A DNA stretch of 25,596 nt. It comes from Ascidiaceihabitans sp. GTDB taxonomy: Bacteria > Pseudomonadota > Alphaproteobacteria > Rhodobacterales > Rhodobacteraceae. Of the stretch, positions 15,619 to 24,769 are shown piece after piece. How positions within the stretch are numbered: the stretch's first letter is position 1; each line of letters begins with the position of its first letter. The stretch is from NCBI GenBank assembly GCA_023301665.1, contig JALZUL010000172.1, positions 1 through 25,596 of the forward strand, in the 5' to 3' direction. The notes beneath the pieces were generated by a model, which saw nothing but the letters and a program-made list of their open reading frames with translations, searched no databases and was not told the origin of the DNA. Made by a program: the position numbers and the translations under genes.

Positions 15619-16272
15619 TTATTGAACAACACGATCCCCAAAGATGGCCGACCCAACACGAACATGTGTTGCGCCGAATGCAATCGCACGTTCAAAATCA
15701 CTGCTCATCCCCATAGACAGACCAGCTAAACCGTTCCGTTTGGCTATTTTAGCCAAAAGGGCAAAATGCAGGCTCGGTTCTTCCTCGATTGGTGGAATGC
15801 ACATCAAGCCCTTGATCGATAAATCCAGATCAAGACACTGCTGTACAAAAGCATCCACTTCACGCGGGGAAATCCCTGCCTTTTGCGGCTCTTCCCCTGT
15901 ATTTACCTGAACAAACAAATTTGGGCATTTACCCGTCTCCTGCGCCAAACGCGCAAAGGTAGTTGCTAGCTTTGGCCGATCTAACGTGTGAATCGTCTGG
16001 AACAACTCAAAAGCCTGACGGGCTTTGTTAGATTGCAGTGGACCAATCAGGTGTAAATCAACGCCATCAAACGTTTCACGGAATCCCGGCCATTTCCCGC
16101 CAGCTTCCTGTACTTTATTCTCACCAAAGCAGCGGTGTCCATCATTCAACACAGCAGCGACGCGCTCATTCGGTTGCACCTTACTGACCGCGATCAAATT
16201 CACAGAACCTAAGTTCCGGCCAGCAGCCTCTTCGGCCTTTGCAATTCTCACGGAAACGTCACCGATGGGCAT
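15619..16272 (-). CDS. YggS/PLPBP-family pyridoxal-phosphate-binding protein
   Basis: A 217-residue single-domain alanine-racemase-like barrel protein that binds PLP and keeps B6 and amino-acid pools balanced; no catalytic activity is known for the family. Seen: the PLP lysine K31 in LIAVSK, FGENKVQEA near 49-57, HLIGPLQSNK near 74-83, VNTGEEPQKAGI near 122-133, and the terminal SMGMSSDFERAIAFGATHVRVGSAIFG. All family landmarks are intact. ATG 16272 follows AAGGA at about 7 nt. It is probably a single-gene transcript. Confidence 0.95.
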   Translation of the reverse strand: MPIGDVSVRIAKAEEAAGRNLGSVNLIAVSKVQPNERVAAVLNDGHRCFGENKVQEAGGKWPGFRETFDGVDLHLIGPLQSNKARQAFELFQTIHTLDRPKLATTFARLAQETGKCPNLFVQVNTGEEPQKAGISPREVDAFVQQCLDLDLSIKGLMCIPPIEEEPSLHFALLAKIAKRNGLAGLSMGMSSDFERAIAFGATHVRVGSAIFGDRVVQ

Positions 16273-16325
16273 TTTACGTCCTTTTCTTTTTCAGCCTACT
16301 TAAAAAAACCAAGCTGAAATGAAAA

Positions 16326-16350
16326 GAGGCGGCCCTCAAAGGACCGCCTC
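16326..16350 (-). terminator. Terminator after the porin gene
   Basis: GAGGCGG (16326-16332) pairs with CCGCCTC (16344-16350), with two more G-C pairs beyond one mismatch and a 5-nt loop. On the minus strand a TTTTC run follows. It lies 22 bp beyond the porin stop. Confidence 0.8.
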
Positions 16351-16372
16351 AAATCGCTAGATATCTATCAAC

Positions 16373-17350
16373 TTAGAAGTTGAATGCGATACCCAAGTCA
16401 GCAACAGTGTTGCCTGAAGAGTTTTGACCGATCATGCCGCGAAGGTTAACGTCGCCGCCTAGACCGTGGTCAAAGCCAACGCCGAAAGATGCGTCAGATA
16501 CGTTGTCGCCGTCAGATACAGCAAATACGATGTCTGTAGCTGCGCCAACGCCGAACTTACCAGAGAAACCGTAAGATGCGTCACCCACATCATCGTCACC
16601 CAAGAAGAAGGCAAGATCAACAGAACCGATTGTACCGCCAACAGTCAAAACTGTGCCGTCAACGTCTGTGCCAGCGCCGTCGTCAGCTGTTTCGTAACCC
16701 AAAGCAACTGTCCAGCCGCTGAATGTATACGCTACGCTGATCGATGATGTTTCAACATCTGAGCCAACACCATCGGAGTCACCGTCAAATGCGATTTGAC
16801 CGCGGAAGTCGCCTACAGAGTAGATCGCGCTAACAACGTTTGCGCCTGTACCTGTTGAAGAGAAACCTGATACTGGACCGGAGAAGCCGTTGTATTGGCC
16901 AACTGCACCAACAAGACCTGGCTCAAAACCGTAGAAGTTTGCCAAGTTGTCCAATGCGTGGGACGCGTTACCAACTTCCAAACGGAAACCGCCAACTTCA
17001 GCGTGCAAACGTGCACCGTTGAATACGCCTTGTGATTGGTCTTCGCCGCTTTCGTTCGCTTCCACACGGAAACGACCACCAAATTCAACGCCGGAATCTG
17101 TTTGAGTGGATGCGTCGATGTTGATACGAAGACGGTGCTCTAGGTTAAGCTCGGAATCTTCAGTACCGGTAACATCTGCTACACCAACAACACCTGGGCT
17201 GTTTGGCGTGCCAGGAGTTACGATAACAGTGTTCGTACGATCTTCAACGTATGTCACACCAAAACGTGCGAAACCGCTAAAGTTAATTTCTGCAGCTGCC
17301 ATACCAGCTGTTGCTACCAAAGCTGTTGTAGCGAAGAGAACATTTTTCAT
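16373..17350 (-). CDS. Alphaproteobacterial general porin
   Basis: A 325-residue outer-membrane beta-barrel porin. It begins with a classic signal peptide, MKNVLFATTALVATAGMAAA, cleaved before EINFSGFARFGV. Alternating amphipathic strands rich in Gly, Asp, Ser and aromatic residues follow, including LEHRLRINIDAST, GGRFRVEANESG and TVALGYETADD, and the protein ends in Phe (ADLGIAFNF), the usual BAM recognition end. The pattern fits Rhodobacter-type porins, which form trimers and pass small solutes. GAGGG lies about 9 nt before the ATG, and a strong terminator follows, so it appears monocistronic. Codon use looks smoother and more restricted than in neighbours, as expected of a highly expressed gene (by eye). 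Confidence 0.9.
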   Translation of the reverse strand: MKNVLFATTALVATAGMAAAEINFSGFARFGVTYVEDRTNTVIVTPGTPNSPGVVGVADVTGTEDSELNLEHRLRINIDASTQTDSGVEFGGRFRVEANESGEDQSQGVFNGARLHAEVGGFRLEVGNASHALDNLANFYGFEPGLVGAVGQYNGFSGPVSGFSSTGTGANVVSAIYSVGDFRGQIAFDGDSDGVGSDVETSSISVAYTFSGWTVALGYETADDGAGTDVDGTVLTVGGTIGSVDLAFFLGDDDVGDASYGFSGKFGVGAATDIVFAVSDGDNVSDASFGVGFDHGLGGDVNLRGMIGQNSSGNTVADLGIAFNF

Positions 17351-17570
17351 GAGTTTTCCCTCGAAGTTAAATTTCTAATGCCCCACCAGAGAATTCCAGT
17401 CGAGGTATGTTTGCTGTTTTGCTGATTGGACCCCCGCTTGGCAAGGAATGCTGACCCCTTCACATCAAAGCTCTGAAAATTGATGCAACTTTATCACACA
17501 GGCCTTTTCCGCAACTTTTCGCCGATACCTTGAGTATCGCCGATCATAGGCCGTCATACCAACATAGACC

Positions 17571-17599
17571 TTGCCCAATTTAAGTGCCTTGTTTAGATA
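17571..17599 (+). promoter_or_regulatory. Putative promoter of the DUF3576 lipoprotein gene
   Basis: TTGCCC (17571-17576), a 17-nt spacer and TAGATA (17594-17599) resemble a sigma-70 promoter about 30 nt before the ATG. A 6-bp dyad (CGATAC/GTATCG, 17523-17539) lies further upstream. The rest of the porin-lipoprotein intergenic region (17351-17629) shows nothing else I can name. Confidence 0.4.
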
Positions 17600-17629
17600 A
17601 ATATCCAAACTCCTAAAGGACCGCATGTT

Positions 17630-18130
17630 ATGGCACGCCACACTTTCATTGGACCTGCACTTTTGCTTGTAGGAACTCTACTGCTCTCTGCATGCAGCGC
17701 GCTCGCCCCTGAAGACGAAGAATCGGAAGGCCGCAGTGACCGCCGCCAGCAGGAGGGAGAAGACCAACGCCCAACTGATCAAGGTGGCGGCGGCTCAATC
17801 TTCAACATCTTCAAGCCTGAAAGTGAAGAAGCCACCATTTCGGTTAATAAGTATATTTGGGCAGCCTCCATTGAGGTCCTCGATTTTTTACCAATCCAAA
17901 CCGTCGATCCTTTTACTGGTGTAATCGTAACCGGATTTGGCACTCCGCCGAACGGTGGTCGCGCTTACCGCGCAACTATCTTAATAGATGACCCGGCATT
18001 AGATGCGCGTTCACTCAACGTTGCTTTGCAAACACGCAACGGTTCAGCATCGGCTGCAACCGTACGCGCGGTCGAAGACGCAATCCTTTCAAGAGCACGT
18101 CAAATGCGGATCGCAGACAACAAGTTCTAA
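17630..18130 (+). CDS. DUF3576-family lipoprotein
   Basis: A 166-residue predicted lipoprotein. The N-terminus has a hydrophobic signal with lipobox LLSAC and lipidated C22, then an acidic, Gln/Gly-rich linker (about 27-57), then a compact domain (about 60-166: SVNKYIWAASIEVLDFLPI, GGRAYRATILIDDPALDARSLNVAL). This matches the alphaproteobacterial DUF3576 pattern; its function is unknown. It commonly sits ahead of leuS and lptE, hinting at an envelope role, but that is inference. AAGGA lies about 9 nt before the ATG. A terminator-like hairpin follows the gene. Confidence 0.85.
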   Translation: MARHTFIGPALLLVGTLLLSACSALAPEDEESEGRSDRRQQEGEDQRPTDQGGGGSIFNIFKPESEEATISVNKYIWAASIEVLDFLPIQTVDPFTGVIVTGFGTPPNGGRAYRATILIDDPALDARSLNVALQTRNGSASAATVRAVEDAILSRARQMRIADNKF

Positions 18131-18156
18131 GCGATCCACCTTCTTTAAACCAATGC

Positions 18157-18179
18157 ACGCCGGGTCTATAGCCCGGCGT
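18157..18179 (+). terminator. Terminator-like hairpin between the lipoprotein gene and leuS
   Basis: ACGCCGGG (18157-18164) pairs with CCCGGCGT (18172-18179), an 8-bp G+C-rich stem with a 7-nt loop, followed by TTG rather than a long T-run. It ends 32 nt before the leuS ATG, so it may only partly separate the two genes. Confidence 0.6.
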
Positions 18180-18211
18180 TTGTACATCTTCCTTAGGACA
18201 CGAAATACTCC

Positions 18212-20758
18212 ATGGCTGTTTATACCCCCTCAGAAATCGAAGCCCGCTGGCAAGTGGCATGGGAGAAAGCTGGTATTTTCACCGCTCAGCGTGACGAAAC
18301 CAAACCCAAGTATTACGTGCTCGAGATGTTCCCATACCCGTCCGGACGGATTCACATGGGTCACGTGCGCAACTATACAATGGGCGACGTTATTGCCCGT
18401 TACAAGATAAGCACTGGGCATAACGTGCTTCATCCAATGGGCTGGGACGCATTTGGGATGCCTGCAGAAAACGCTGCGATGGCGATCGGCGGCCACCCAA
18501 AAACGTGGACATACGACAACATCGCAGACATGCGCGGCCAAATGAAACCTTTAGGCCTGTCTATCGATTGGTCTCGTGAATTCGCCACATGTGACCCAGA
18601 ATATTACGGCCAACAGCAAGCGCTGTTCCTCGACTTTCTTGATGCCGGCTTGATCCACCGCAAGAATGCCTCGGTCAACTGGGACCCCATCGACATGACT
18701 GTGCTTGCAAACGAGCAGGTCATTGATGGCAAGGGCTGGCGTTCTGGCGCTGATGTCGAGAAACGCGACCTTACCCAGTGGTTTTTTAAAATCTCTGACA
18801 TGGCAGGTGAACTCAAGTCAGCTCTCGATGACCTAGAAAACTGGCCAGCCAAAGTGCGCCTGATGCAGGAAAACTGGATCGGAGAATCGCGTGGCCTGCA
18901 ATTTGCTTTCTCGACTGCAAATGCGCCCGAAGGATTTGACCGCGTTGAAGTGTATACAACGCGCCCAGACACGTTGATGGGAGCTTCCTTTATTGGGATC
19001 TCTGCCGACCACCCACTGGCCAAGCAGCTTGAAAAAGAGAACCCAGAGATTGCGGCATTCTGCGCTGAATGCCGGAAAGGCGGAACAACCGCAGCCGAGA
19101 TCGAAACCGCCGAGAAGATGGGCTTCGATACAGGCATCCGCGCACGCCACCCTTTTGATACCGACAGTAAGTTGCCGATCTACATCGCGAACTTTATCTT
19201 GATGGACTACGGCACTGGCGCGATCTTTGGTTGCCCTGCCCACGACGAACGTGATTGGGATTTCGCGACCAAATATGAGCTACCAATCATTTCGACTTTT
19301 CTACCAACGCCAGACGCGGACGAAAAACTAACAACCCCCTACGTTCCAGCCAAGACAGAGGAAGTCTATTATAATCGCGGATTTGCAGGGGAAGAAACCC
19401 AAACAGGCGAAGCCGCGATCAACGCCGCGATCGACTTTTGTGAAGCGAACGGTGTGGGCCAAGGCGTCACAAAGTACCGTTTACGCGACTGGGGTCTGTC
19501 ACGGCAACGCTATTGGGGCTGCCCTATCCCTGTTGTGCACTGCGATTCTTGCGGTGTGGTTCCTGAGAAGAAAGAAAACCTTCCCATCGAACTACCTTTC
19601 GACGTTGATTTCGACACACCCGGCAACCCATTGGATCGCCACCCTACATGGCGTGATACGCCGTGCCCATCTTGCGGGAAACCTGCAACTCGCGAAACAG
19701 ATACGATGGACACATTCGTGGATAGCTCGTGGTACTTCGCACGTTTCACATCCCCGCGCGCCGACACTCCCACAGTGAAAGAAGACGCTGATTATTGGAT
19801 GAACGTAGATCAGTACATCGGCGGTATTGAACACGCGATTCTACACCTTCTTTACTCACGCTTCTTCGCGCGCGCGATGCAGATAACCGGCCACCTGCCC
19901 GAATCTGCGGTCGAACCCTTCAATGCCCTGTTCACACAAGGCATGGTGACACACGAAATTTACCAAACAGAAGGCGATAATGGGCGTCCCGTCTATCACC
20001 TTCCCGAAGATGTGACTGACGGCAAACTGGCGGACGGCACCGAAGTGCAAATCGTTCCTTCTGCCAAAATGTCAAAGTCCAAAAAGAATGTGGTTGATCC
20101 ACTTGGCATCATTGCCAACTACGGCGCAGACACTGCACGTTGGTTTGTTTTGTCGGATTCTCCTCCTGAACGGGATGTCGAATGGACAGCCTCTGGCGCT
20201 GAAGCCGCTTATAAACACCTGAATCGTGTTCATAACATCTCTGCCCGCATTGCCGAGATGGACAAATCTGCCAGCGGCAAAGACGATGACGGACTGTTGC
20301 GCGCGATGCACAAAGCCATCCATGACGTAACTGTAGGTGTCGAAACTTTTGGCTTTAACGCCGCAATTGCAAAGCTCTATGGCTTTACCGCTGTGCTACA
20401 AAAATCCAAAGCGGGTTACGCGGCACAACACGAAGCAATTAAGACCCTTGCTCAGCTCATGGCCCCAATGACCCCTCACCTTTCTGAGCACATCTGGGCA
20501 ACTCAAGGCGGAGCCGACCTTGTCGCCACCGCACCATGGCCCAAAGCAGACGAAGCGATGATGGTCGATGACACTGTCACTTTGCCAATCCAGATCAATG
20601 GCAAGCGTCGTGGGGAAATCAGCGTACCCGCAGACATGCCAAAAGATGAGGTTGAAAAACTCGCGTTGGCAACGCAGGCTGTACAAAAGGCCCTTGAAGG
20701 GGGAACCCCAAAAAAGGTGATCGTTGTACCGGGACGGATTGTGAATGTCGTTGTTTAA
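18212..20758 (+). CDS. leuS: Leucyl-tRNA synthetase
   Basis: The 848-residue class Ia synthetase charges tRNA-Leu in the cytoplasm. Seen: the HIGH signature as HMGH at 48-51 within YPSGRIHMGHVRNYT, the editing domain (about 220-400, with VYTTRPDTLMG and an FGCPAHDERD block), paired zinc-type cysteines (CDSCG and CPSCG), the KMSKS signature at 619-623, and a C-terminal anticodon and tRNA-binding domain ending in VPGRIVNVVV. Length is normal for proteobacterial LeuRS. The last 14 nt overlap lptE, so leuS, lptE and holA form one unit. Confidence 0.98.
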   Translation: MAVYTPSEIEARWQVAWEKAGIFTAQRDETKPKYYVLEMFPYPSGRIHMGHVRNYTMGDVIARYKISTGHNVLHPMGWDAFGMPAENAAMAIGGHPKTWTYDNIADMRGQMKPLGLSIDWSREFATCDPEYYGQQQALFLDFLDAGLIHRKNASVNWDPIDMTVLANEQVIDGKGWRSGADVEKRDLTQWFFKISDMAGELKSALDDLENWPAKVRLMQENWIGESRGLQFAFSTANAPEGFDRVEVYTTRPDTLMGASFIGISADHPLAKQLEKENPEIAAFCAECRKGGTTAAEIETAEKMGFDTGIRARHPFDTDSKLPIYIANFILMDYGTGAIFGCPAHDERDWDFATKYELPIISTFLPTPDADEKLTTPYVPAKTEEVYYNRGFAGEETQTGEAAINAAIDFCEANGVGQGVTKYRLRDWGLSRQRYWGCPIPVVHCDSCGVVPEKKENLPIELPFDVDFDTPGNPLDRHPTWRDTPCPSCGKPATRETDTMDTFVDSSWYFARFTSPRADTPTVKEDADYWMNVDQYIGGIEHAILHLLYSRFFARAMQITGHLPESAVEPFNALFTQGMVTHEIYQTEGDNGRPVYHLPEDVTDGKLADGTEVQIVPSAKMSKSKKNVVDPLGIIANYGADTARWFVLSDSPPERDVEWTASGAEAAYKHLNRVHNISARIAEMDKSASGKDDDGLLRAMHKAIHDVTVGVETFGFNAAIAKLYGFTAVLQKSKAGYAAQHEAIKTLAQLMAPMTPHLSEHIWATQGGADLVATAPWPKADEAMMVDDTVTLPIQINGKRRGEISVPADMPKDEVEKLALATQAVQKALEGGTPKKVIVVPGRIVNVVV

Positions 20759-21227
20759 ACTTCTTTTGGCATTGCCCATCGTAGCACTTGCGGCCTGCGG
20801 GTTCGCACCAGTCTACGGCACGAACGGCAGTGCCAACATCTTACTCAACAACGTGCTCGTTGAAGAACCGACAACCAGAAATGGATTTCTGGTGACCAAG
20901 CAGCTAGAAACACGGATTGGCCGTTCGTCCGATCCACGGTTTAATCTAAGCGTTAACATCACAACATCTGAAGAAGGCCTGAATATTAACGCCGAAGGTG
21001 ACATCGAACGCTTCAATCTGCTCGGAATTGCAAACTATAGCTTACGCGACACGCAAAATGGTCAAATCGTAGCCTCCGGTAAGGTCAACAGCTTTACCGG
21101 TTACTCTGCTACAGGCAGCACAGTGGCGACCCAAGCTGCTGAACAAGATGCGCAAAAACGACTCATGGTCATCTTGGCCGACCTTATTGTCGAAAACCTC
21201 GTTGTCACGGCTGATCTGCCGTCATGA
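20745..21227 (+). CDS. lptE: LPS-assembly lipoprotein LptE
   Basis: A 160-residue lipoprotein with a short signal and lipobox LAACG, giving lipidated C18, then GFAPVYGTNG, the usual start of mature LptE. LptE plugs the LptD barrel and helps deliver LPS to the outer leaflet. The remaining sequence is an alpha/beta domain with the weak conservation typical of this family (LETRIGR, YSLRDTQNGQIVASGKV, QDAQKRLMVILADLIVENL). The order leuS-lptE-holA is the standard proteobacterial order and strengthens the call. It starts inside the 3' end of leuS and ends with an ATGA overlap with holA. Confidence 0.9.
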   Translation: MSLFKLLLALPIVALAACGFAPVYGTNGSANILLNNVLVEEPTTRNGFLVTKQLETRIGRSSDPRFNLSVNITTSEEGLNINAEGDIERFNLLGIANYSLRDTQNGQIVASGKVNSFTGYSATGSTVATQAAEQDAQKRLMVILADLIVENLVVTADLPS

Positions 21228-22225
21228 AACTGACCGGCGCGCAAGCCAATGGTTATTTCGCTAAGCCTGATCCAAATAAGACGGGCTTGTTGATTTATGG
21301 GGCTGACGCAATGCGCGTCGCCATCAAACGACAAGAGGTAATCCACGCCCTTATAGGTGCGCAAGGCGAAGAAGAAATGCGTCTTTCACGGATTCCTGCC
21401 GGAGAGTTACGCAAAGACAAGGCACTGTTGCTCGATGCAATCAAAGCTATCGGTTTCTTTCCCGGAACGCGTGCCGCGTTTGTTGAGGATGCTAACGAAA
21501 ATGTAGCCCCCATGGTCCTTGCGGCACTCGAAGAATGGCAACAAGGCGACGCACAGATTATCGTAACCGCCGGTGCCCTCAAGCCCACGTCCAAGATCCG
21601 CAAAGCTTTCGAATCCCACCCTAATGCTTTTGCTGTCGGGATTTACGACAACCCGCCAACACGAGAAGAAATCGAACAAACGTTGCGCACCGCTGGACTT
21701 GAAACCCCATCCGGTGATGTGATGAACATTTTAACTGATCTGGCCAAGGCGCTGGATCCCGGCGATTTTCGCCAAACCGTCCAAAAGATCACCCTCTACA
21801 AGTTGAATGACACATCGCCAATGTCGGCAGACGATATCGCCGCCTGCGCACCGACATCAACAGAGGCCGATATCGACGACATTCTGATGGTTGTTGCGGA
21901 TGCCCGCGCTGATCAAATTGGCCCTGTGTTGCGGAAACTACAGGCCCAAGGCGTCAATGCTGTTTCGCTTTGTATCGGCGCAATGCGCCATTTCAGATCG
22001 CTCCATCGCGTCGCCTGCGACACGACGGGTCGCCCAAATGTCTGGGGGCCAAACAAGGATCGCATCATCTCACAGGCCCGCCGTTGGGGGCCCGTGAAGT
22101 TAGAAACCGCATTGACGGTTCTCACAGATACTGACCTCAAACTGCGCAGCGCAGGCCAAAACGCGCCTGCCATGGCATTAGTCGAACGCGCGTTTATCCG
22201 ATTGGCCATGCTGGGCAATCGCTAA
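21224..22225 (+). CDS. holA: DNA polymerase III delta subunit
   Basis: A 333-residue clamp-loader subunit that opens the beta sliding clamp. Seen: the N-terminal GLLIYGADAMRVAIKRQEVI block in place of the Walker motif of true ATPases, AAFVEDANEN, then the central VVADARADQIGPVLRKLQAQGVNAVSLCIGAMRHFRSLH domain (about 222-262), and C-terminal helices with RRWGPVKLETALTVLTDTDLKLRS. This is the usual order for HolA. The ATG overlaps the lptE stop as ATGA, so it is translationally coupled. Confidence 0.93.
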   Translation: MKLTGAQANGYFAKPDPNKTGLLIYGADAMRVAIKRQEVIHALIGAQGEEEMRLSRIPAGELRKDKALLLDAIKAIGFFPGTRAAFVEDANENVAPMVLAALEEWQQGDAQIIVTAGALKPTSKIRKAFESHPNAFAVGIYDNPPTREEIEQTLRTAGLETPSGDVMNILTDLAKALDPGDFRQTVQKITLYKLNDTSPMSADDIAACAPTSTEADIDDILMVVADARADQIGPVLRKLQAQGVNAVSLCIGAMRHFRSLHRVACDTTGRPNVWGPNKDRIISQARRWGPVKLETALTVLTDTDLKLRSAGQNAPAMALVERAFIRLAMLGNR

Positions 22226-22247
22226 ATCCTACCTGCCAGTGCCTGTT

Positions 22248-23438
22248 TTAGGCCTCAGGAATCCCCAAGTAACGTATCGCTGAAATACCAGCCCATCGTC
22301 CTGTCGCCAGGCACCCGTTCAACAGATAACCGCCGGTCGGAGCCGCCCAATCCAGCATCTCACCTGCACAAAACACCCCAGGGATATCTTTTAGCATCAG
22401 GCTCGCATCCATAGCGTCCCACTTCACGCCCCCACTGGTCGAGATCGCCTCGTCCATCGGATTCAGACCAGTATAGGGCACCGGTAAAGCCTTAATGAGC
22501 TGTGCCAGTTTGGCCGCCTCTTGCGGCAATGGCCGTGCGAACTCTTGTAATATCGCGATCTTAACGGGCGACAATCGCAATGCCTTGCGCAAATGATTTG
22601 AAAGGCTGGTTTTACCGCGCGGTTTAAACAATCGATGCGCGACGTCTTCCAACTTCATATCCGGTAGCAGATCAACAGTCAGGGTATTTCCTTCGCCCAG
22701 CGCTTGGGACAATGAATAAACCCCTCCACCTTCGATACCACGCGAAGAAACAACAGCCTCACCACGTGATACTTGTCCGCCAACCATCCAAGCGACCCCC
22801 TTGATAGCACCACCAAAGTGCTTGGACATATGGGCGGACCAATCAACGCGCATGCCAATGTTCATCGCACCAAATGGCGCAAGAGCAACGCCTGTACCTC
22901 CGAGAATATTGGCCCATGCGCCATCAGAGCCCAATTTGGCCCAGCTCGCGCCGCCCATTGCCAGAACGGTAGCATCGGCTTGAACGGTTTGCACGCCATC
23001 GGCAGTATCAAACTGTAACCCCTCAGGTCCCATACCGACAAAGCGCCAACGCGTCACGCGAGTTACGCCCAAAGCATCCAAACGCGCAAACCAAGCCCGC
23101 AACAAAGGCGACGCTTTCATCGCTTCAGGAAAGACACGTCCCGAAGACCCAATAAAGATGGCTTGATCCAGTCCACGCGCCCAGGCCTGTACCTTTTGAG
23201 CATCAAACACCGACACCATTGGTCGTATTTCTTCCGAATGCATACCATAGGCTTCAAGAAGCGCTTCGAGGTTTTCATCCTTTGTTAGGTTCAAACCCGA
23301 CTTTCCAGCCATCAAGAACTTGCGACCTAAAGACGGTTTGGCATCATAAACGGTCACTTTGACACCCGCTTTCGCCAACATCTCAGCAGCCATCAATCCG
23401 GCAGGCCCCCCGCCGACAACGGCTGCAGTTTTTGTCAT
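22248..23438 (-). CDS. BaiN/HI0933-like FAD flavoprotein (PP_4765-type)
   Basis: A 396-residue flavoprotein. Seen: the FAD-binding VVGGGPAGLMAAEML at 7-21, GRKFLMAGKSGLNLTKDE near 46-63 (the family's GRKLLxTGxGRCNxTN variant), VLAMGGASWAKLGSDG in the middle, ISTSGGVKWDAMD, and the terminal CAGEMLDWAAPTGGYLLNGCLATGRWAG. The pattern fits the uncharacterised PP_4765-type branch of HI0933/BaiN-like oxidoreductases; substrate unknown. ATG 23438 overlaps the upstream channel gene's stop (ATGA), which decides the start over a longer in-frame option at 23525 lying inside that gene. Confidence 0.88.
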   Translation of the reverse strand: MTKTAAVVGGGPAGLMAAEMLAKAGVKVTVYDAKPSLGRKFLMAGKSGLNLTKDENLEALLEAYGMHSEEIRPMVSVFDAQKVQAWARGLDQAIFIGSSGRVFPEAMKASPLLRAWFARLDALGVTRVTRWRFVGMGPEGLQFDTADGVQTVQADATVLAMGGASWAKLGSDGAWANILGGTGVALAPFGAMNIGMRVDWSAHMSKHFGGAIKGVAWMVGGQVSRGEAVVSSRGIEGGGVYSLSQALGEGNTLTVDLLPDMKLEDVAHRLFKPRGKTSLSNHLRKALRLSPVKIAILQEFARPLPQEAAKLAQLIKALPVPYTGLNPMDEAISTSGGVKWDAMDASLMLKDIPGVFCAGEMLDWAAPTGGYLLNGCLATGRWAGISAIRYLGIPEA

Positions 23439-24769
23439 TTTATCAGGCCTTTCATATCGCCTTTGATCTCCACGACGCGGTGCGGATATGGAATCTGGAT
23501 ACCAGCGTCTTTCAGAGCATTCCAAATCAGGAACAACACTTGGGATTTGTATTTGTTTTGTCCGTCATCAATGCCGTTGACCCAGAACTCAACCACAAAA
23601 TCAACGCCACTGTCACCAAAAGCCAATAATTCGCAATCTGGTGGGTATGGCGTGTCCAGAACTTCGGGATGTTTGGAAACTGCAGCCTCTACAATGGCCG
23701 GAACAAGGTTAATATCCGTATCGTAACTCACCGAGAACGGAGCATCATAACGGTTTGCGGATCCGCTGTCAGAATAATTCACCACCCGCGTTGTTATGAA
23801 ATCTTCATTTGGCACCACGATCCATCGACCATCAAAGGTTTCCAAAATAGCGGCACGCGCCGTCATCTTAACAATCGTGCCTGCTTCGCCACCGTCAAGC
23901 TCGACGTAATCGCCAACAGTAGCTTGGCCCTCTACCAAAAGGATTACACCCGAAATAAAGTTAGAGGCGATTTTTTGCAGACCAAAACCAAGACCAACAC
24001 CAATCGCACCACCCAAAACAGCAAGCGCACTCAGATTGATCCCCATGATGTTCATCAGCAGCAAGAATGCGATACCAAAGATCATGAATTCTATTGCTTT
24101 GCTGACCAATTGCCGGAGCGACGGCCGCATTTCTTCTTGCTTAGAAATAAAGGTAGTGGATTGCTGGTTTGACCAGCCGCCCAGCCAAAACAACAGTGAT
24201 CCAGCAATTACACCACGCACCAACGCCATGACTGAGAAACGAATATTACCAATCGCGATCTCAGTGGCCGTCAGCTGGGCTTGAGCAAGGTCAAGCAATC
24301 CCAGCGCATAAAGGGCCGCAATTGGGATAAAAATGTATCTACCGATGACCTTAAGGAAACCGTCGGTGACGATGTCACGCACAAGTACACGAACGGCGAG
24401 GAACAAAAAGACCCGTTTACCAAAGGCGATGACAGATCCGCTATCAAACAAGGAACGAACAATACCCTCACCAACGCCAGTAAACACATAGGCTAGCAAC
24501 GGCAAAAGCAGCGGCAAGAATAGCATAACAAAGCGACGTGGAGCCGCAAAAATGTTCACGCTATCTAATGGGTCAAGCAGCCCACTCAACGCCGGCCGAA
24601 GGCGGCGGGTGACGAGAACGGCCAGTATATATGCGACAACCAGCAAACCAAACTGGGACCAAGCAGCGGGGCTCAACAACCAGCTTTCCGCCAACTCCCA
24701 GCCCTGAACTGCATACCCAACCGCTGTTTGAACGATTTCAGGTTGTGCCTCTAGATCAATACCAAACAT
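23435..24769 (-). CDS. MscS-family mechanosensitive channel
   Basis: A 444-residue inner-membrane channel. About five to six hydrophobic helices (about 38-285) lead into the MscS pore segment LAVLGGAIGVGLGFGLQKIASNFISG, followed by the beta domain VGDYVELDGGEAGTIVKMTARAAILETFDGRWIVVPN and the C-terminal alpha/beta cage ending near IPYPHRVVEIKG. Such channels release solutes on osmotic downshock. It is longer than E. coli MscS (286) because of extra N-terminal helices. The start follows AAAGGTGAG at about 7 nt. It is the first gene of a coupled pair with the flavoprotein. Confidence 0.92.
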   Translation of the reverse strand: MFGIDLEAQPEIVQTAVGYAVQGWELAESWLLSPAAWSQFGLLVVAYILAVLVTRRLRPALSGLLDPLDSVNIFAAPRRFVMLFLPLLLPLLAYVFTGVGEGIVRSLFDSGSVIAFGKRVFLFLAVRVLVRDIVTDGFLKVIGRYIFIPIAALYALGLLDLAQAQLTATEIAIGNIRFSVMALVRGVIAGSLLFWLGGWSNQQSTTFISKQEEMRPSLRQLVSKAIEFMIFGIAFLLLMNIMGINLSALAVLGGAIGVGLGFGLQKIASNFISGVILLVEGQATVGDYVELDGGEAGTIVKMTARAAILETFDGRWIVVPNEDFITTRVVNYSDSGSANRYDAPFSVSYDTDINLVPAIVEAAVSKHPEVLDTPYPPDCELLAFGDSGVDFVVEFWVNGIDDGQNKYKSQVLFLIWNALKDAGIQIPYPHRVVEIKGDMKGLIK

